64,000 bases of DNA, taken from the NCBI RefSeq assembly GCF_013304445.1, contig NZ_JAAITA010000004.1:62001-126000 (forward strand). Direction: 5' to 3'. Below are positions 13,144 through 21,900 of this stretch, in pieces (the stretch's first letter is position 1; each line of letters starts with the position of its first letter). The notes beneath the pieces were generated by a model. The model worked only from the letters and a program-made list of their open reading frames with translations. It made no database searches and was not told the DNA's origin. Source of the stretch: Blautia hansenii. Lineage in GTDB: Bacteria > Bacillota > Clostridia > Lachnospirales > Lachnospiraceae. Made by a program: the position numbers and the translations under genes.

Positions 13144-15049
13144 GTGCGCCTAGCGGCGCACGTTTCTAACGGGTTAAAGTCCCGAATCCGCCCGGTAGTG
13201 GGAAGGATATAGCCGAAAGCAATGGTGTCCATCGTGAGATGGAATCTGAAGGAAGCTGGATGTGAGGAATATACTAACTCACGGGCAAATCTCTGGTCTG
13301 ACGAACAGAAATCTCATATGAGGTCATGCATGTGGGTAAGGCAGCAAGCCATGTTGAAGCCCGATAACTACACGGAATCATGCATGATAAATGAGGCAGA
13401 TGGATGGAGAGGAAGAAACGTGTGGTACCTAGGGAGGTCTGTGCGGTATGCCTTGAAAGAGGTAACCATTGCATAAAGCAATGCTGAGCGCACAGAAGTC
13501 AGCAGAGGTCATAGTAGCCGAGAGGTGAAGGACCGAATCAGTAGGAGTCTTGAGTATGACCGAGAAAGGAGGAATGACCGTCTATGGCAGAAAACATTGA
13601 AAACAATGGCTGTTCGCAAAGAGATAATGCGGAACATGAAGGGTATGTGAAAGCGTCTAGGTCATTCAATCGGATATGGAAAGAAAGAGACAGTGCACAG
13701 CCGAGACTTTTGGAAACGATACTGTATAAAGACAACTTTAACAGAGCGTATAAGAGAGTTAAGGCAAACAAGGGAGCGCCGGGAATTGATGGCATGACCA
13801 TTGAAGAGGCTCTTCCATATCTAAAGGAACATCAACAAGAGATAACTGACCGCATTTATCGTGGAAAGTATACTCCGTCTCCAGTAAGACGAGTTGAAAT
13901 TCCCAAACCAGATGGTGGTGTGCGAAAGCTTGGCATACCAACAGTGATAGACCGTACACTTCAACAGGCAATAACCCAACAGTTAGTGCCAATCTATGAA
14001 CCGCTGTTTGCAGATGGTAGCTATGGCTATCGTCCGAACAGAAGTGCAAAAGATGCAATACTTAAGGTTAAGGAGTATGCAGAACAAGGCTATACATTCG
14101 CTGTAGTCCTTGACTTGTCAAAGTACTTCGATACTCTTAATCACGAAATTCTCATCAATCTTCTCCGAAAGAATGTAAAAGATGAACGTGTAGTACAGTT
14201 GATAAAGCGCTATCTGAAAAGCGGTGTAATGGAAAACGGAGTGGTAATTGACACAGAGGAAGGCTCACCACAAGGTGGAAATCTATCACCATTGCTGGCA
14301 AACATCTACCTCAATGAGTTCGACCAGGAATACCTGAAAAGAGGTGTTCCATGCATAAGATATGCAGATGACATCGTGCTTCTTGCAAAGAGCAAGCGAG
14401 CATCAGAGAGACTCTTGGAAAGCAGTACAAAATATCTTGAGGAGAGGCTGAAACTTACAGTCAACCGAGAAAAGAGCCGTACAGTCAGCGTGTTTGCAAT
14501 CCGAAATTTTAAATTCCTTGGCTTTGCATTGGGAAGGAACGGAAAAGGCATATATGTCCGAGTTCATCCGAAGTCATGGAAGAAGTTTAAGTCCAGACTG
14601 AAGGAGTTATCTTCCCGTAAGCGATGTCAGTCAATCAAGCCAAGCCTTGAGAAAATCAAAGTATATGCAAGAGGATGGCTTAACTACTACGGAATTGCAA
14701 GCATGAAGAACAACATAGATGACATCAACGGATGGCTCTATCACAGAATACGCATGTGCATATGGAAACAGTGGAAGAAACCAAGGACGAAGGTACGTAA
14801 CCTTATCAAGATGGGAGTACCCAAAGACTTGGCAATGCAAGCGGGTAATACCCGACGGGGACATTGGTTCGCAACGCATACAGTTGCAGTAAACATGGCA
14901 ATGACAAAAGAAAGACTGATAAACAGCGGCTTTTATGATTTAGCCACAGCCTATCAGTCAGTGCACGTCAACTATTGAAAGCGCCGTATACCGAACGGTA
15001 CGTACGGTGCTGTGAGAGGACGGCGGTTAGCCACCGCCTCCTACTCGAT
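13144..15049 (+). mobile_element. Group II intron (likely class C)
   Basis: The 5' end reads GTGCGCC, the usual GUGYG start. The intron-encoded reverse transcriptase occupies 13584-14978. After its stop, 14979-15010 holds a domain V-like hairpin (AGCGCCGTATACC-GAA-CGGTACGTACGGTGC), and 15013-15046 a domain VI-like stem with an unpaired A in CCTACTC. The 3' boundary at about 15049 is approximate. The 440 bases before the reading frame are the structured ribozyme domains. The site right after a terminator hairpin supports class C. It looks complete. Confidence 0.85.
13584..14978 (+). CDS. ltrA: Group II intron reverse transcriptase/maturase
   Basis: A 464-residue intron-encoded protein. RT domains run from about residue 50 to 310 and include KANKGAPGIDGM, IPKPDGGVRKLGIPTVIDR, GSYGYRPNRS, the EGSPQGGNLSPLLANIYLNE box and the catalytic YADD in RYADDIVLLAKS. 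A maturase (X) domain follows with ARGWLNYYGIASM. No H-N-H endonuclease motif is visible at the end, as in class C proteins, which rely on hairpin targets. It helps the intron RNA splice and copies it into DNA after reverse splicing. Confidence 0.95.
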   Translation: MAENIENNGCSQRDNAEHEGYVKASRSFNRIWKERDSAQPRLLETILYKDNFNRAYKRVKANKGAPGIDGMTIEEALPYLKEHQQEITDRIYRGKYTPSPVRRVEIPKPDGGVRKLGIPTVIDRTLQQAITQQLVPIYEPLFADGSYGYRPNRSAKDAILKVKEYAEQGYTFAVVLDLSKYFDTLNHEILINLLRKNVKDERVVQLIKRYLKSGVMENGVVIDTEEGSPQGGNLSPLLANIYLNEFDQEYLKRGVPCIRYADDIVLLAKSKRASERLLESSTKYLEERLKLTVNREKSRTVSVFAIRNFKFLGFALGRNGKGIYVRVHPKSWKKFKSRLKELSSRKRCQSIKPSLEKIKVYARGWLNYYGIASMKNNIDDINGWLYHRIRMCIWKQWKKPRTKVRNLIKMGVPKDLAMQAGNTRRGHWFATHTVAVNMAMTKERLINSGFYDLATAYQSVHVNY

Positions 15050-15174
15050 TTTTCAACTTTTTTCTGAAAAACGCACTCAAGAGCCATCTCCCGAACGGGT
15101 ACGGAGCGAAAGGGGCAGAGAGGACAAGCCCTTAACTCCCGTCCTCTACTCCACGCGGGAAGGAGGTGAACTCT

Positions 15175-15612
15175 ATGGAGCTATCTTCTTCCGACAAGGA
15201 AAGAATACAACATCAGTACGACGCATTAGCAAAGAAAACTTTGGTTGGCGAAGCGAAAAGCCACCGCCGCACTCTTGCGAAACGCGCAGCACGCGAAGTA
15301 CCTTTTTCGGATTTGAGCGAAAGCGAACTCGCGCAGCTTTTCACAACGGACGAATACAAAAGCGATTATTTCCGTTTTCAAGTGTCCGGCTTTGATGTAC
15401 TCGTCAAAAATGAACTGCTTGCCGAAGCCCTTAACGCTTTGCCCGAAAGGAAACGCGACATTATCCTTTTGTCCTACTTCTTGGACATGAGCGACGCGGA
15501 AATTGCTGAACTGCTGAATGTTGTACGCACGACGGTTTTCCGGCACAGGAAATCCGCGCTTGCGAAAATCAAACAGTATTTGGAGGGAAAAGCAGATGAT
15601 GAATACCGTTAG
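15175..15612 (+). CDS. Sigma-70 region 4 regulator, Tn916 Orf7-like
   Basis: A 145-residue sigma-factor-like protein whose C-terminal half is a region 4 helix-turn-helix (LNALPERKRDIILLSYFLDM, SDAEIAELLNVVRTTVFRHR). Such proteins stand in place of Orf7 in Tn916-type elements and activate conjugation genes. GGAAGGAGGTGA precedes ATG 15175. Its last 17 bases overlap the next gene, so the two are translationally coupled. Confidence 0.88.
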   Translation: MELSSSDKERIQHQYDALAKKTLVGEAKSHRRTLAKRAAREVPFSDLSESELAQLFTTDEYKSDYFRFQVSGFDVLVKNELLAEALNALPERKRDIILLSYFLDMSDAEIAELLNVVRTTVFRHRKSALAKIKQYLEGKADDEYR

Positions 15613-15826
15613 GAAATCTGAAAATCTGTTGCCGTTCCCTGTCATTTCCGCAGCGGCAAACGGCGACACAACCGCCATGTGCGCGATCTTGAAGCATTAC
15701 GAGGGTTACATAGCGAAACTTTGTACCCGCACGCTGAAAGACGACGCGGGCAATACCTATTCCTATGTGGACGAGGAAATGCGTAACAGGCTGCAAGTGC
15801 GCCTTATTACCCGCACCCTTATGTGA
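15596..15826 (+). CDS. Helix-turn-helix protein, Tn916 Orf8-like, probably shortened
   Basis: A 76-residue protein (MMNTVRKSENLLPFPVISAA) of the small HTH family encoded after Orf7-like sigma factors; the segment AAANGDTTAMCAILKHYEGY is typical. Relatives as I know them end a few residues after LITRTL; here the frame stops as LITRTLM. The sequence then changes to an AT-rich reading frame of a different kind, so a recombination junction lies at or near 15826. Confidence 0.75.
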   Translation: MMNTVRKSENLLPFPVISAAANGDTTAMCAILKHYEGYIAKLCTRTLKDDAGNTYSYVDEEMRNRLQVRLITRTLM

Positions 15827-15828
15827 CA

Positions 15829-16433
15829 CAAAACACAATTCTAATAGTGTGGAAGAATATTATGAAAAATTATGTAAAAAGTTTCCGCAAATAAGTTTTA
15901 ATACCAACGGCGGTGTTGTGCCTTGCAATTCCAATAAAGTGGTCGTAAATCTTTCTTATGACTGTTTGAAAAAAATGGCTAATGATCCGGAATTCGCAAA
16001 AGAAATAGAATGGAATTTATCCGGAGAGGTTGCAGCAAATTCACAAGTATATTCTTTTGCAAAGCGTGACGGTGTAGAGTTGGGAGGCAGGACAGTTACA
16101 TATGATGCTAATGGAAATCGGCAATCTTCATGTGGTGGTATGAGAACAGCTAATTCGTCAAATAAAAGTTCAGATGTATTGAGTACACAAAATCAACAAA
16201 AAGCAGCAAAAAGTAGACGGGACAAAAAACGTGAGCAAGAAGAATACTTAGAGAAAATGCGTGAGAAACGAAAAAGAGATGAAGAATATTTGGAAGAATT
16301 GCGTGAGAAACGCAAAGATAGAGATGAGTATATTAGTGAAATGTCAGAAAACAGTAGTTCAGTGGTAAGAGCATATACTCAAGCGGAATACGATAATGTA
16401 GATTTATTATCTACATTAGATACGAAAATCTGA
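15829..16433 (+). pseudogene. DUF6033-like protein, 5' end missing
   Basis: An open frame whose sequence from KHNSNSVEEYYEKLCKKFPQ onward looks like the C-terminal two thirds of a DUF6033-type Lachnospiraceae protein (FNTNGGVVPCNSNKVVVNLS, then a charged repeat region with EEYLEKMREKRKRDEEYLEE). No start codon with a ribosome site fits: the frame runs in from the end of the HTH gene. The missing start and the abrupt change to AT-rich DNA mark the right edge of the inserted cassette. The two small genes that follow probably formed an operon with it. Confidence 0.65.
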
Positions 16434-16446
16434 GGAGGACACGGAT

Positions 16447-16743
16447 ATGTCGTTGGAAGTTTACAGTAGGCAGAGTAAGGCGTTTCAGTATGATGGATAT
16501 AAAATAAATTCTGAAATGCGGGAACACATAAATGCAGAAAAAAGCAGTTCAAATGTACATAAAGACAGAGATACCGTGAATTTTTCCGCAGAGGGCAGAA
16601 ATATGTGTTACGGATTTGGAGTGCATGATGTAAAAGACCGTGCAAAACATACGGTAGTTAAGCCAGGCATAGCACCTCTTTTTGACACTATTTCAAGGAC
16701 ACTGAAAACAGTCAGAGAAGCAGTACATTTACAATTCAGATAA
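16447..16743 (+). CDS. Hypothetical protein
   Basis: A 98-residue protein starting MSLEVYSRQSKAFQYDGYKI, 13 bases after the DUF6033-like frame with GAGGAGGAC before the ATG. It is polar with no membrane segment; the middle reads DRDTVNFSAEGRNMC, resembling short motifs in DUF6033-neighbour proteins. I do not recognise a family. Same strand and AT-rich composition as its neighbours. Confidence 0.6.
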   Translation: MSLEVYSRQSKAFQYDGYKINSEMREHINAEKSSSNVHKDRDTVNFSAEGRNMCYGFGVHDVKDRAKHTVVKPGIAPLFDTISRTLKTVREAVHLQFR

Positions 16744-16764
16744 AATGATTGGAGGAACAGAAGT

Positions 16765-17148
16765 ATGCACATTGGTTCTGGTCTAAATACGGTATCTTCA
16801 ATGTACCGCCAACAAAAAGGCAATAATATGAAAACGCCTGCATCTGGGGAAAAGACATTTTATACGGCAGAAACACCGAAGGTATATCAGATATTCACAA
16901 CAGATAATATGTTGTGGACAGGAGGTAATGGCACCGGTCTTTCTTATTGTCTTAAATATGCGGATGATTCAACGGATGAAAATCCGGTGGTGTTACATCT
17001 AATTACAAAAATACAGCTATTAAAGATACGGTCAAATAAGCTGCTCCATCATGGGAAAAGTATAAAATTAGGAGCTTTAGATAATATCACAAGGGAAAAG
17101 TTTTCAAAAACTTCTGGTAACTCTTTGAAATACATATCATATCAATAG
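16765..17148 (+). CDS. Hypothetical protein
   Basis: A 127-residue protein starting MHIGSGLNTVSSMYRQQKGN, with TTGGAGGAAC before its ATG and 21 bases after the previous gene. Mixed charge, no signal peptide or membrane helix; contains IFTTDNMLWTGGNGTGLSYC and a basic C-terminus. No family recognised. It is the last gene of the small AT-rich operon. Confidence 0.6.
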   Translation: MHIGSGLNTVSSMYRQQKGNNMKTPASGEKTFYTAETPKVYQIFTTDNMLWTGGNGTGLSYCLKYADDSTDENPVVLHLITKIQLLKIRSNKLLHHGKSIKLGALDNITREKFSKTSGNSLKYISYQ

Positions 17149-17371
17149 ATACGATAATATAAATTATGTTTGTATTTGTTGATAACAGGTTTATATCGGA
17201 AAAATTGTAAATTTATTTTCTATGTGAATTTTCATTTTTGTAGGGCTGGCATTAGACCAGCCCTTGATTTCATTATAATAGATAAAAAGATATTGAATAT
17301 ATATGCACGGTAAAAAGACGATTCTCAATAAATGAGATTGGGAAAAAGTAACCTTAGTGCTGTTGAAAAAA

Positions 17372-17611
17372 TCACCATAGTTCTAATGAATCTTCTGCAT
17401 CTACCCATATCTGCATTGTTTCATCAAGATATAATTTTGCATATTCAAGCGGTTTATCAATGGCAAGTGCGTTCAATGCACAGTCTGATCCGGGTGTGGT
17501 TTTTAAATCCTTTTCGGCTTCCCAACAGTCAATGCGGAGCATATAACCAGCAGAAGTATAAATATCAATGCTGTTTCTGTGTGGATTGTATTCTGCAAAT
17601 ATTGTTCTCAT
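17372..17611 (-). CDS. Small protein, DUF6061-like
   Basis: A 79-residue protein (MRTIFAEYNPHRNSIDIYTS) with the pattern GYMLRIDCWEAEKDLKTTPG and ALNALAIDKPLEYAKLYLDE seen in small ICE-borne proteins that I recall as DUF6061. Function unknown. AAGGAGA lies nine bases before ATG 17611; a start at 17632 would place that site inside the gene. It lies at the right end of the nested element, opposite in direction to the operon before it. Confidence 0.78.
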   Translation of the reverse strand: MRTIFAEYNPHRNSIDIYTSAGYMLRIDCWEAEKDLKTTPGSDCALNALAIDKPLEYAKLYLDETMQIWVDAEDSLELW

Positions 17612-17726
17612 CGTATAGAATCTCCTTATCATTCAATCAGTCATTTGTTACAAAAATCAGAAGCATTTCAATCAGTTCACCATGTCACTTTTATTTTGTG
17701 TTATACTGTTTTATAGATTTTTCTTG

Positions 17727-17799
17727 CCCTTGTATTTGCCCTTATCAGAGTTCGTAAACGCTGACGGGACGATATAACACAAGGGAAACAATAAGGGAA
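17727..17799. repeat. Candidate integrase arm-binding repeats, right end
   Basis: GCCCTTGTATTTGCCCTTATC (17727-17747) and CAAGGGAAACAATAAGGGAA (17780-17799) echo the AAGGGAA repeats at 2921-2968 and lie inside the right att core. The rest of 17612-17896 holds no gene. Confidence 0.5.
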
Positions 17800-17896
17800 A
17801 GCTCACCTGCGATAAATCCAGTGTTTTCAAGGGTTTGCAGAGAATTTAATAACAAAATATAACAGTTATTAAATTCCCTAAAACAGGTGAAATCTC

Positions 17897-17908
17897 AATC
17901 GGAATTTG
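17897..17908. repeat. Right attachment core (candidate attR)
   Basis: AATCGGAATTTG, an exact copy of 2838-2849, five bases beyond the stop codon of the HEAT-like gene. Confidence 0.65.
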
Positions 17909-17913
17909 CATTT

Positions 17914-18360
17914 TTATATTTTTTCTATTTCTTTCAATGTTTTTTGGATGTCCTTATAAACTAATGGTTGCATACTATCATCATAAATACATATATTAGC
18001 TTTATGAAGTGCGGAAAGAATATCATTCTTCAATTCTGGTTTATCCTTTGCAATAATCGGCAACAGTTTAATACATTGTCTTGCTGTAATAGGTTTAACA
18101 TCTGTTATGTGCTTTAAATAGTTATCAATGATTTCATCAATTTTATAATCTTTATCCCATTTTGCATTATAGGCAATCAATGTAAGCCCTCTTGTGCGGA
18201 TATAAGAATTATCACTGTCAAGCATTTCGCTTAATCTATCCATATAAGGATAAACACAATCTGTTTCAATGCTTTCTTTTTGCAATTCCTGTAATGCCTT
18301 GTATGCAACATTATTATTTTTGTCGAACAATAATTCAAATGTTTCTGCTATATTAAGCAA
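17914..18360 (-). CDS. Helical-repeat (HEAT-like) ICE protein
   Basis: A 148-residue all-helical protein (MLNIAETFELLFDKNNNVAY) with HEAT-like helix pairs, for example SDNSYIRTRGLTLIAYNAKW and ITARQCIKLLPIIAKDKPEL. Relatives in ICEs are often labelled SufBD protein without evidence for iron-sulfur work; I would not transfer that. The nested element has inserted immediately past its stop codon. Before that insertion it would have preceded the TOPRIM gene on the minus strand. Confidence 0.75.
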   Translation of the reverse strand: MLNIAETFELLFDKNNNVAYKALQELQKESIETDCVYPYMDRLSEMLDSDNSYIRTRGLTLIAYNAKWDKDYKIDEIIDNYLKHITDVKPITARQCIKLLPIIAKDKPELKNDILSALHKANICIYDDSMQPLVYKDIQKTLKEIEKI

Positions 18361-18451
18361 TACAATATCCTCCTTTGCAAATTCAGATTTGTTTTTCTTA
18401 TTATACTCCCCAACTATGAAATTTTCAACTCTGATAAGCTACCATATAACT

Positions 18452-18486
18452 GCCGAACAGAAATTATAATTCCTCTCGGCTATGTA
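18452..18486 (-). repeat. TACATAGCC-type hairpin
   Basis: On the minus strand TACATAGCCGAGAGGAATTA leads into a hairpin closed by TCGGC, about 90 bases before the HEAT-like gene. No T-run follows. It belongs to the same set as 2761-2801, 35864-35889 and 35994-36026. Confidence 0.5.
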
Positions 18487-18535
18487 AAAAGCGGCATCAG
18501 CTTCACGCCAACACCGCCTTTTCTCGGTCAGTCCG

Positions 18536-18865
18536 TTATAAAATCCCTGCCTTTTTCAGATACCCCACGCTGTCATAGCAGCCACGGAAATAAATTGACT
18601 GCAACTCCATATCCGTAAGCTGGTTTTTCAGCTCCATAATTCGGATAAGAGCCGCACATTCTTCTTTGGTAAGCTCCGCCGCCTGTTCGCTGTCAAATAC
18701 GCCTAAAACCTTCGGATATTTCTCGTACAGGCTCTCAATCTCGTCCTGCACGGCTTTATATTCCTCGTTTTCTTTCGGCAGCTTTGCGATAACAGAGCTG
18801 AGATATTCATTAAAAATATTGCTGTGGGCATCTACAAAAGTTTCAAATCTGAACGCTCCAGACAT
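18536..18865 (-). CDS. Small helical ICE protein of unknown function
   Basis: A 109-residue protein starting MSGAFRFETFVDAHSNIFNE. GGAGG lies eight bases before ATG 18865, so I prefer this to the upstream ATG at 18883. It is mostly helical and acidic (EYKAVQDEIESLYEKYPKVL) and ends in RGCYDSVGYLKKAGIL. It follows the large methylase-helicase gene by about 80 bases and is regularly its neighbour in Tn1549-like ICEs. No function is known to me. Confidence 0.75.
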   Translation of the reverse strand: MSGAFRFETFVDAHSNIFNEYLSSVIAKLPKENEEYKAVQDEIESLYEKYPKVLGVFDSEQAAELTKEECAALIRIMELKNQLTDMELQSIYFRGCYDSVGYLKKAGIL

Positions 18866-18943
18866 CTCATACACCTCCGACATTCTCTAATTCTTCCCTT
18901 ATTATACTGCCCAAAAAACAGCATTACAAATGTGCAAATCAGA

Positions 18944-21900
18944 TTATCTCTCTCGGTCTGTGCTTTTTCTTTCGGGCTGTCCCTCGGTCTGCTCTGGCTC
19001 GGAGTCCAGAACAGGCGTGTCCTTCTCGTCAAGGTTAAGCTCGATATTAAGGGCATTGAGCCTGTCGGTCTTTTCCTTCAGCTCGTCCTCGTAGGCAAAA
19101 GGCTTCAAAAGCTCCGCCTTTGCATTGGAAAGCTGTTCGATAACCTCGGATTTCTGCCGCTTCTCAACCTCCAGATTGGACGCAACCTTTGAAAGCATAT
19201 TTTCAATTCGGGTCAGATTACCCAGAGCGTCAGAGCCTAACTCTACCTTATATCTGCCTGCCCCGCACAGGTTTAAACAGAAATGGGCGTTTACGGTATC
19301 ATAAAAAACCTCCATCTTGAAACCTCGGTAGCTGCCGATTTCCACGGGATTTAACAGCGGATTTTCCTTACAGGTTGCAAGAAGCATCTCGCCTGCGTCC
19401 GCTTTTTCCTGATAGGTCACGCCCTTTAAGGTCATTGGGCAGAACTTGTCCTCGCCCTGCGGTTTATGCTGTTCGGCAAGTGCCGCATCCTTTTCATAGG
19501 CGGCGATACGTTCCTCAAACTTCTTTATGGTCTGCGGATAGTATTGCAGCACCCTGTCCTCAAGGTCGTAATGCTCGGAAAGATAGCTCTGCTTCAACAC
19601 TTTCAGCTTGGAAACCTGTATATCCAAATCCATCTTTTCCTTGAAACGCTCGTCGCCTGTGGCAAGCATTTTTACCTCCGCAAAGGAAAGAGCCACCTCG
19701 TCCACATCCTCTGCGGAACGCACGGGGCTTTTGCTCGTCATTATCTGGGAGATGAATTTCTGCTTTGATTCCACCAACTGGTAGAGGTATGCGTCAAAGG
19801 TCTGTTCCGTCACATAACGGTAAACCTCCACCTCTGGGAACATATTGCCTTGGCGTTCAAGCCTGCCTTGACGCTGTTCCAAATCAGAGGGTCGCCACGG
19901 ACAGTCTAAATTATGGATGGCAATGAGCCTGTCCTGCACATTCGTACCTGCCCCCATCTTCGGGGTAGAGCCAAACAGGATACGCACCTCGCCGCTTCGC
20001 ACCTTTGCAAACAGCTCTTTTTTCTGTGCATCTGTGGTCGCTTCATGGATAAAACGCACCTGCTCCGCAGGGATGCCACGCTGTATGAGCTTCTCCCGCA
20101 TATCGTCATAGACATTAAAGCTGCCGTCATTTTTCGGCGTGGAAAGGTCGCAGAATACAAGCTGTGCTGCTTTTGTGTCGGCGTGTTCCTCCCAGATACG
20201 GTACACATTGTCCACGCAGGCATTGACCTTGCTGTCTGGGTCATCGGGCAGCATCGGGTCAATCATCCTCTGGTCGAGTGCCAGTTTGCGCCCGTCATTC
20301 GTGATTTTCAGCATATTGTCGATGTTCGGCTTCACAAGCCTTGCACGGACTTTCTCGGCTCTCTTGGCAAGACCCGCCACCATTTCTTTCTGTATCTGGC
20401 TCGGCTTCGTCTTTACATTGTGGTAAATGACTTCTGGCACGGGGAGCTTTAACATATCGGCGGTCTGAATATCCGCAATCTCACGGAACATCTGCATAAG
20501 CTCTGGCAGGTTGTAGAACTTCGCAAACCTCGTCTTGGCTCGGTAATTCGTGCCTTCGGGTGCTAATTCCAGAGCCGTGATGGTTTCGCCAAAGGTAGAA
20601 GCCCAACTGTCAAAGTGCTGCAATCCGTTCCCTGCAAGGGTATCGTACTGCAAGTACCGCTGTACGGAATACATCTCTACCATTGAGTTGCTGATAGGCG
20701 TACCCGTTGCGAAAACCGTCCCTCGGTTGCCTGTGATTTCATCCAGATAGCGGCACTTCATAAAGAGGTCGGAGCTTTTTTGGGCTTCGGTCTGGGCGAT
20801 GCCGCCCACGTTCCTCATCTTGGTATAGAGGTAGAGGTTCTTGTAAAAATGGCTCTCATCAATAAACAGACGGTCAACACCCAATTCCTCAAAGTTGATC
20901 ACGTTGTCTTTCCGCTTGGTATCGTTGAGCTTATCGAGCTTTTCTTTGATCGCCTTTCGGGTTTTCATAAGCTGCTTGACCGTGAACTGTTCGCCTTTGT
21001 TTGCCTGTACGTCATCAATGCCACGCTCAATATCGTCAAGCTGACGCATGAGCTGCTCCCTCTGGCGTTCCTCGCTGATGGGGATTTTCTCAAACTGGCT
21101 GTGACCGATGATGACCGCATCATAGTCGCCTGTGGCAATCCTGCCGCAGAATTTCTTGCGGTTTCCTGTTTCAAAATCCCGATTGGTCGTCACAAGGATA
21201 TTCGCACTTGGATATAGACGCAGGTACTCCGACGCCCATTGCCCGACAAGGTGGTTTGGTACAACAAACATGGATTTCTGGCATAAGCCGAGCCGTTTGC
21301 TTTCCTGTGCGGCGGCAACCATCTCAAAGGTTTTGCCTGCGCCTACTTTATGGGCAAGGAGCGTATTGCCGCCGTAAAGGATATGGGCAATGGCGTTGAC
21401 TTGGTGCGGTCTTAACGTAATCTCTGGGCTGATACCGCCAAATTTGATATGGCTCCCGTCATACTCACGGGGGCGGACGCTGTTAAACGTATCATTATAA
21501 TAGCGGACAAGGCGGTTTCTGCGCTCTGGGTCTTTCCAGATCCAATCCTGAAACGCCTGCTTGATCGCTTCCTGCTTTGCCTGCGCTGCGGTGGTTTCCT
21601 TATGGTTGAGTACCGCTGTTTTCTTACCATTTTCATCGTACACATAATCAAAAATGCGGGTGTCACGCAGATTTAAGGTGTCCTCAATAATGCGATAGGC
21701 AGACGCCCTTTTCGTACCATAGGTGCTGTCTGCCTTTACATTTCCCACATCGGAACTCTTATTCTCAATGAACCAGTCGCCATTTATCGGCGTGTAGCGT
21801 ACCCTTAACCTGCCCATCGCATAGCTTGACGGGGTTAAAAGCTCCACCATAAACCGCTGTATATCCTCCTGCGGTATCCATGTTGTACCCAGACGGACAG

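Larger units (their letters stand above)
2838..17908. mobile_element. Nested integrative mobilizable element (about 15 kb)
   Basis: The two ICE parts on either side share gene orientation and family, whereas the material between brings its own integrase, excisionase, regulator, oriT and MobA/MobL relaxase. The direct repeat AATCGGAATTTG occurs at 2838-2849 and 17897-17908. Just inside it GAGATTTC (2852-2859) and GAAATCTC (17889-17896) are inverted. CAAGGGAAATAAGGGAA-type repeats sit inside both ends. The right core lies 5 bases beyond the stop codon of the HEAT-like gene, so insertion spared host-element genes. It lacks any visible mating channel and so is mobilizable, not self-transmissible. 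Confidence 0.8.

Noticed and set aside
17914-18360. SufBD iron-sulfur assembly protein
   Set aside because: The name is sometimes attached to such ICE proteins, but the sequence shows only helical repeats and no SufB or SufD features.
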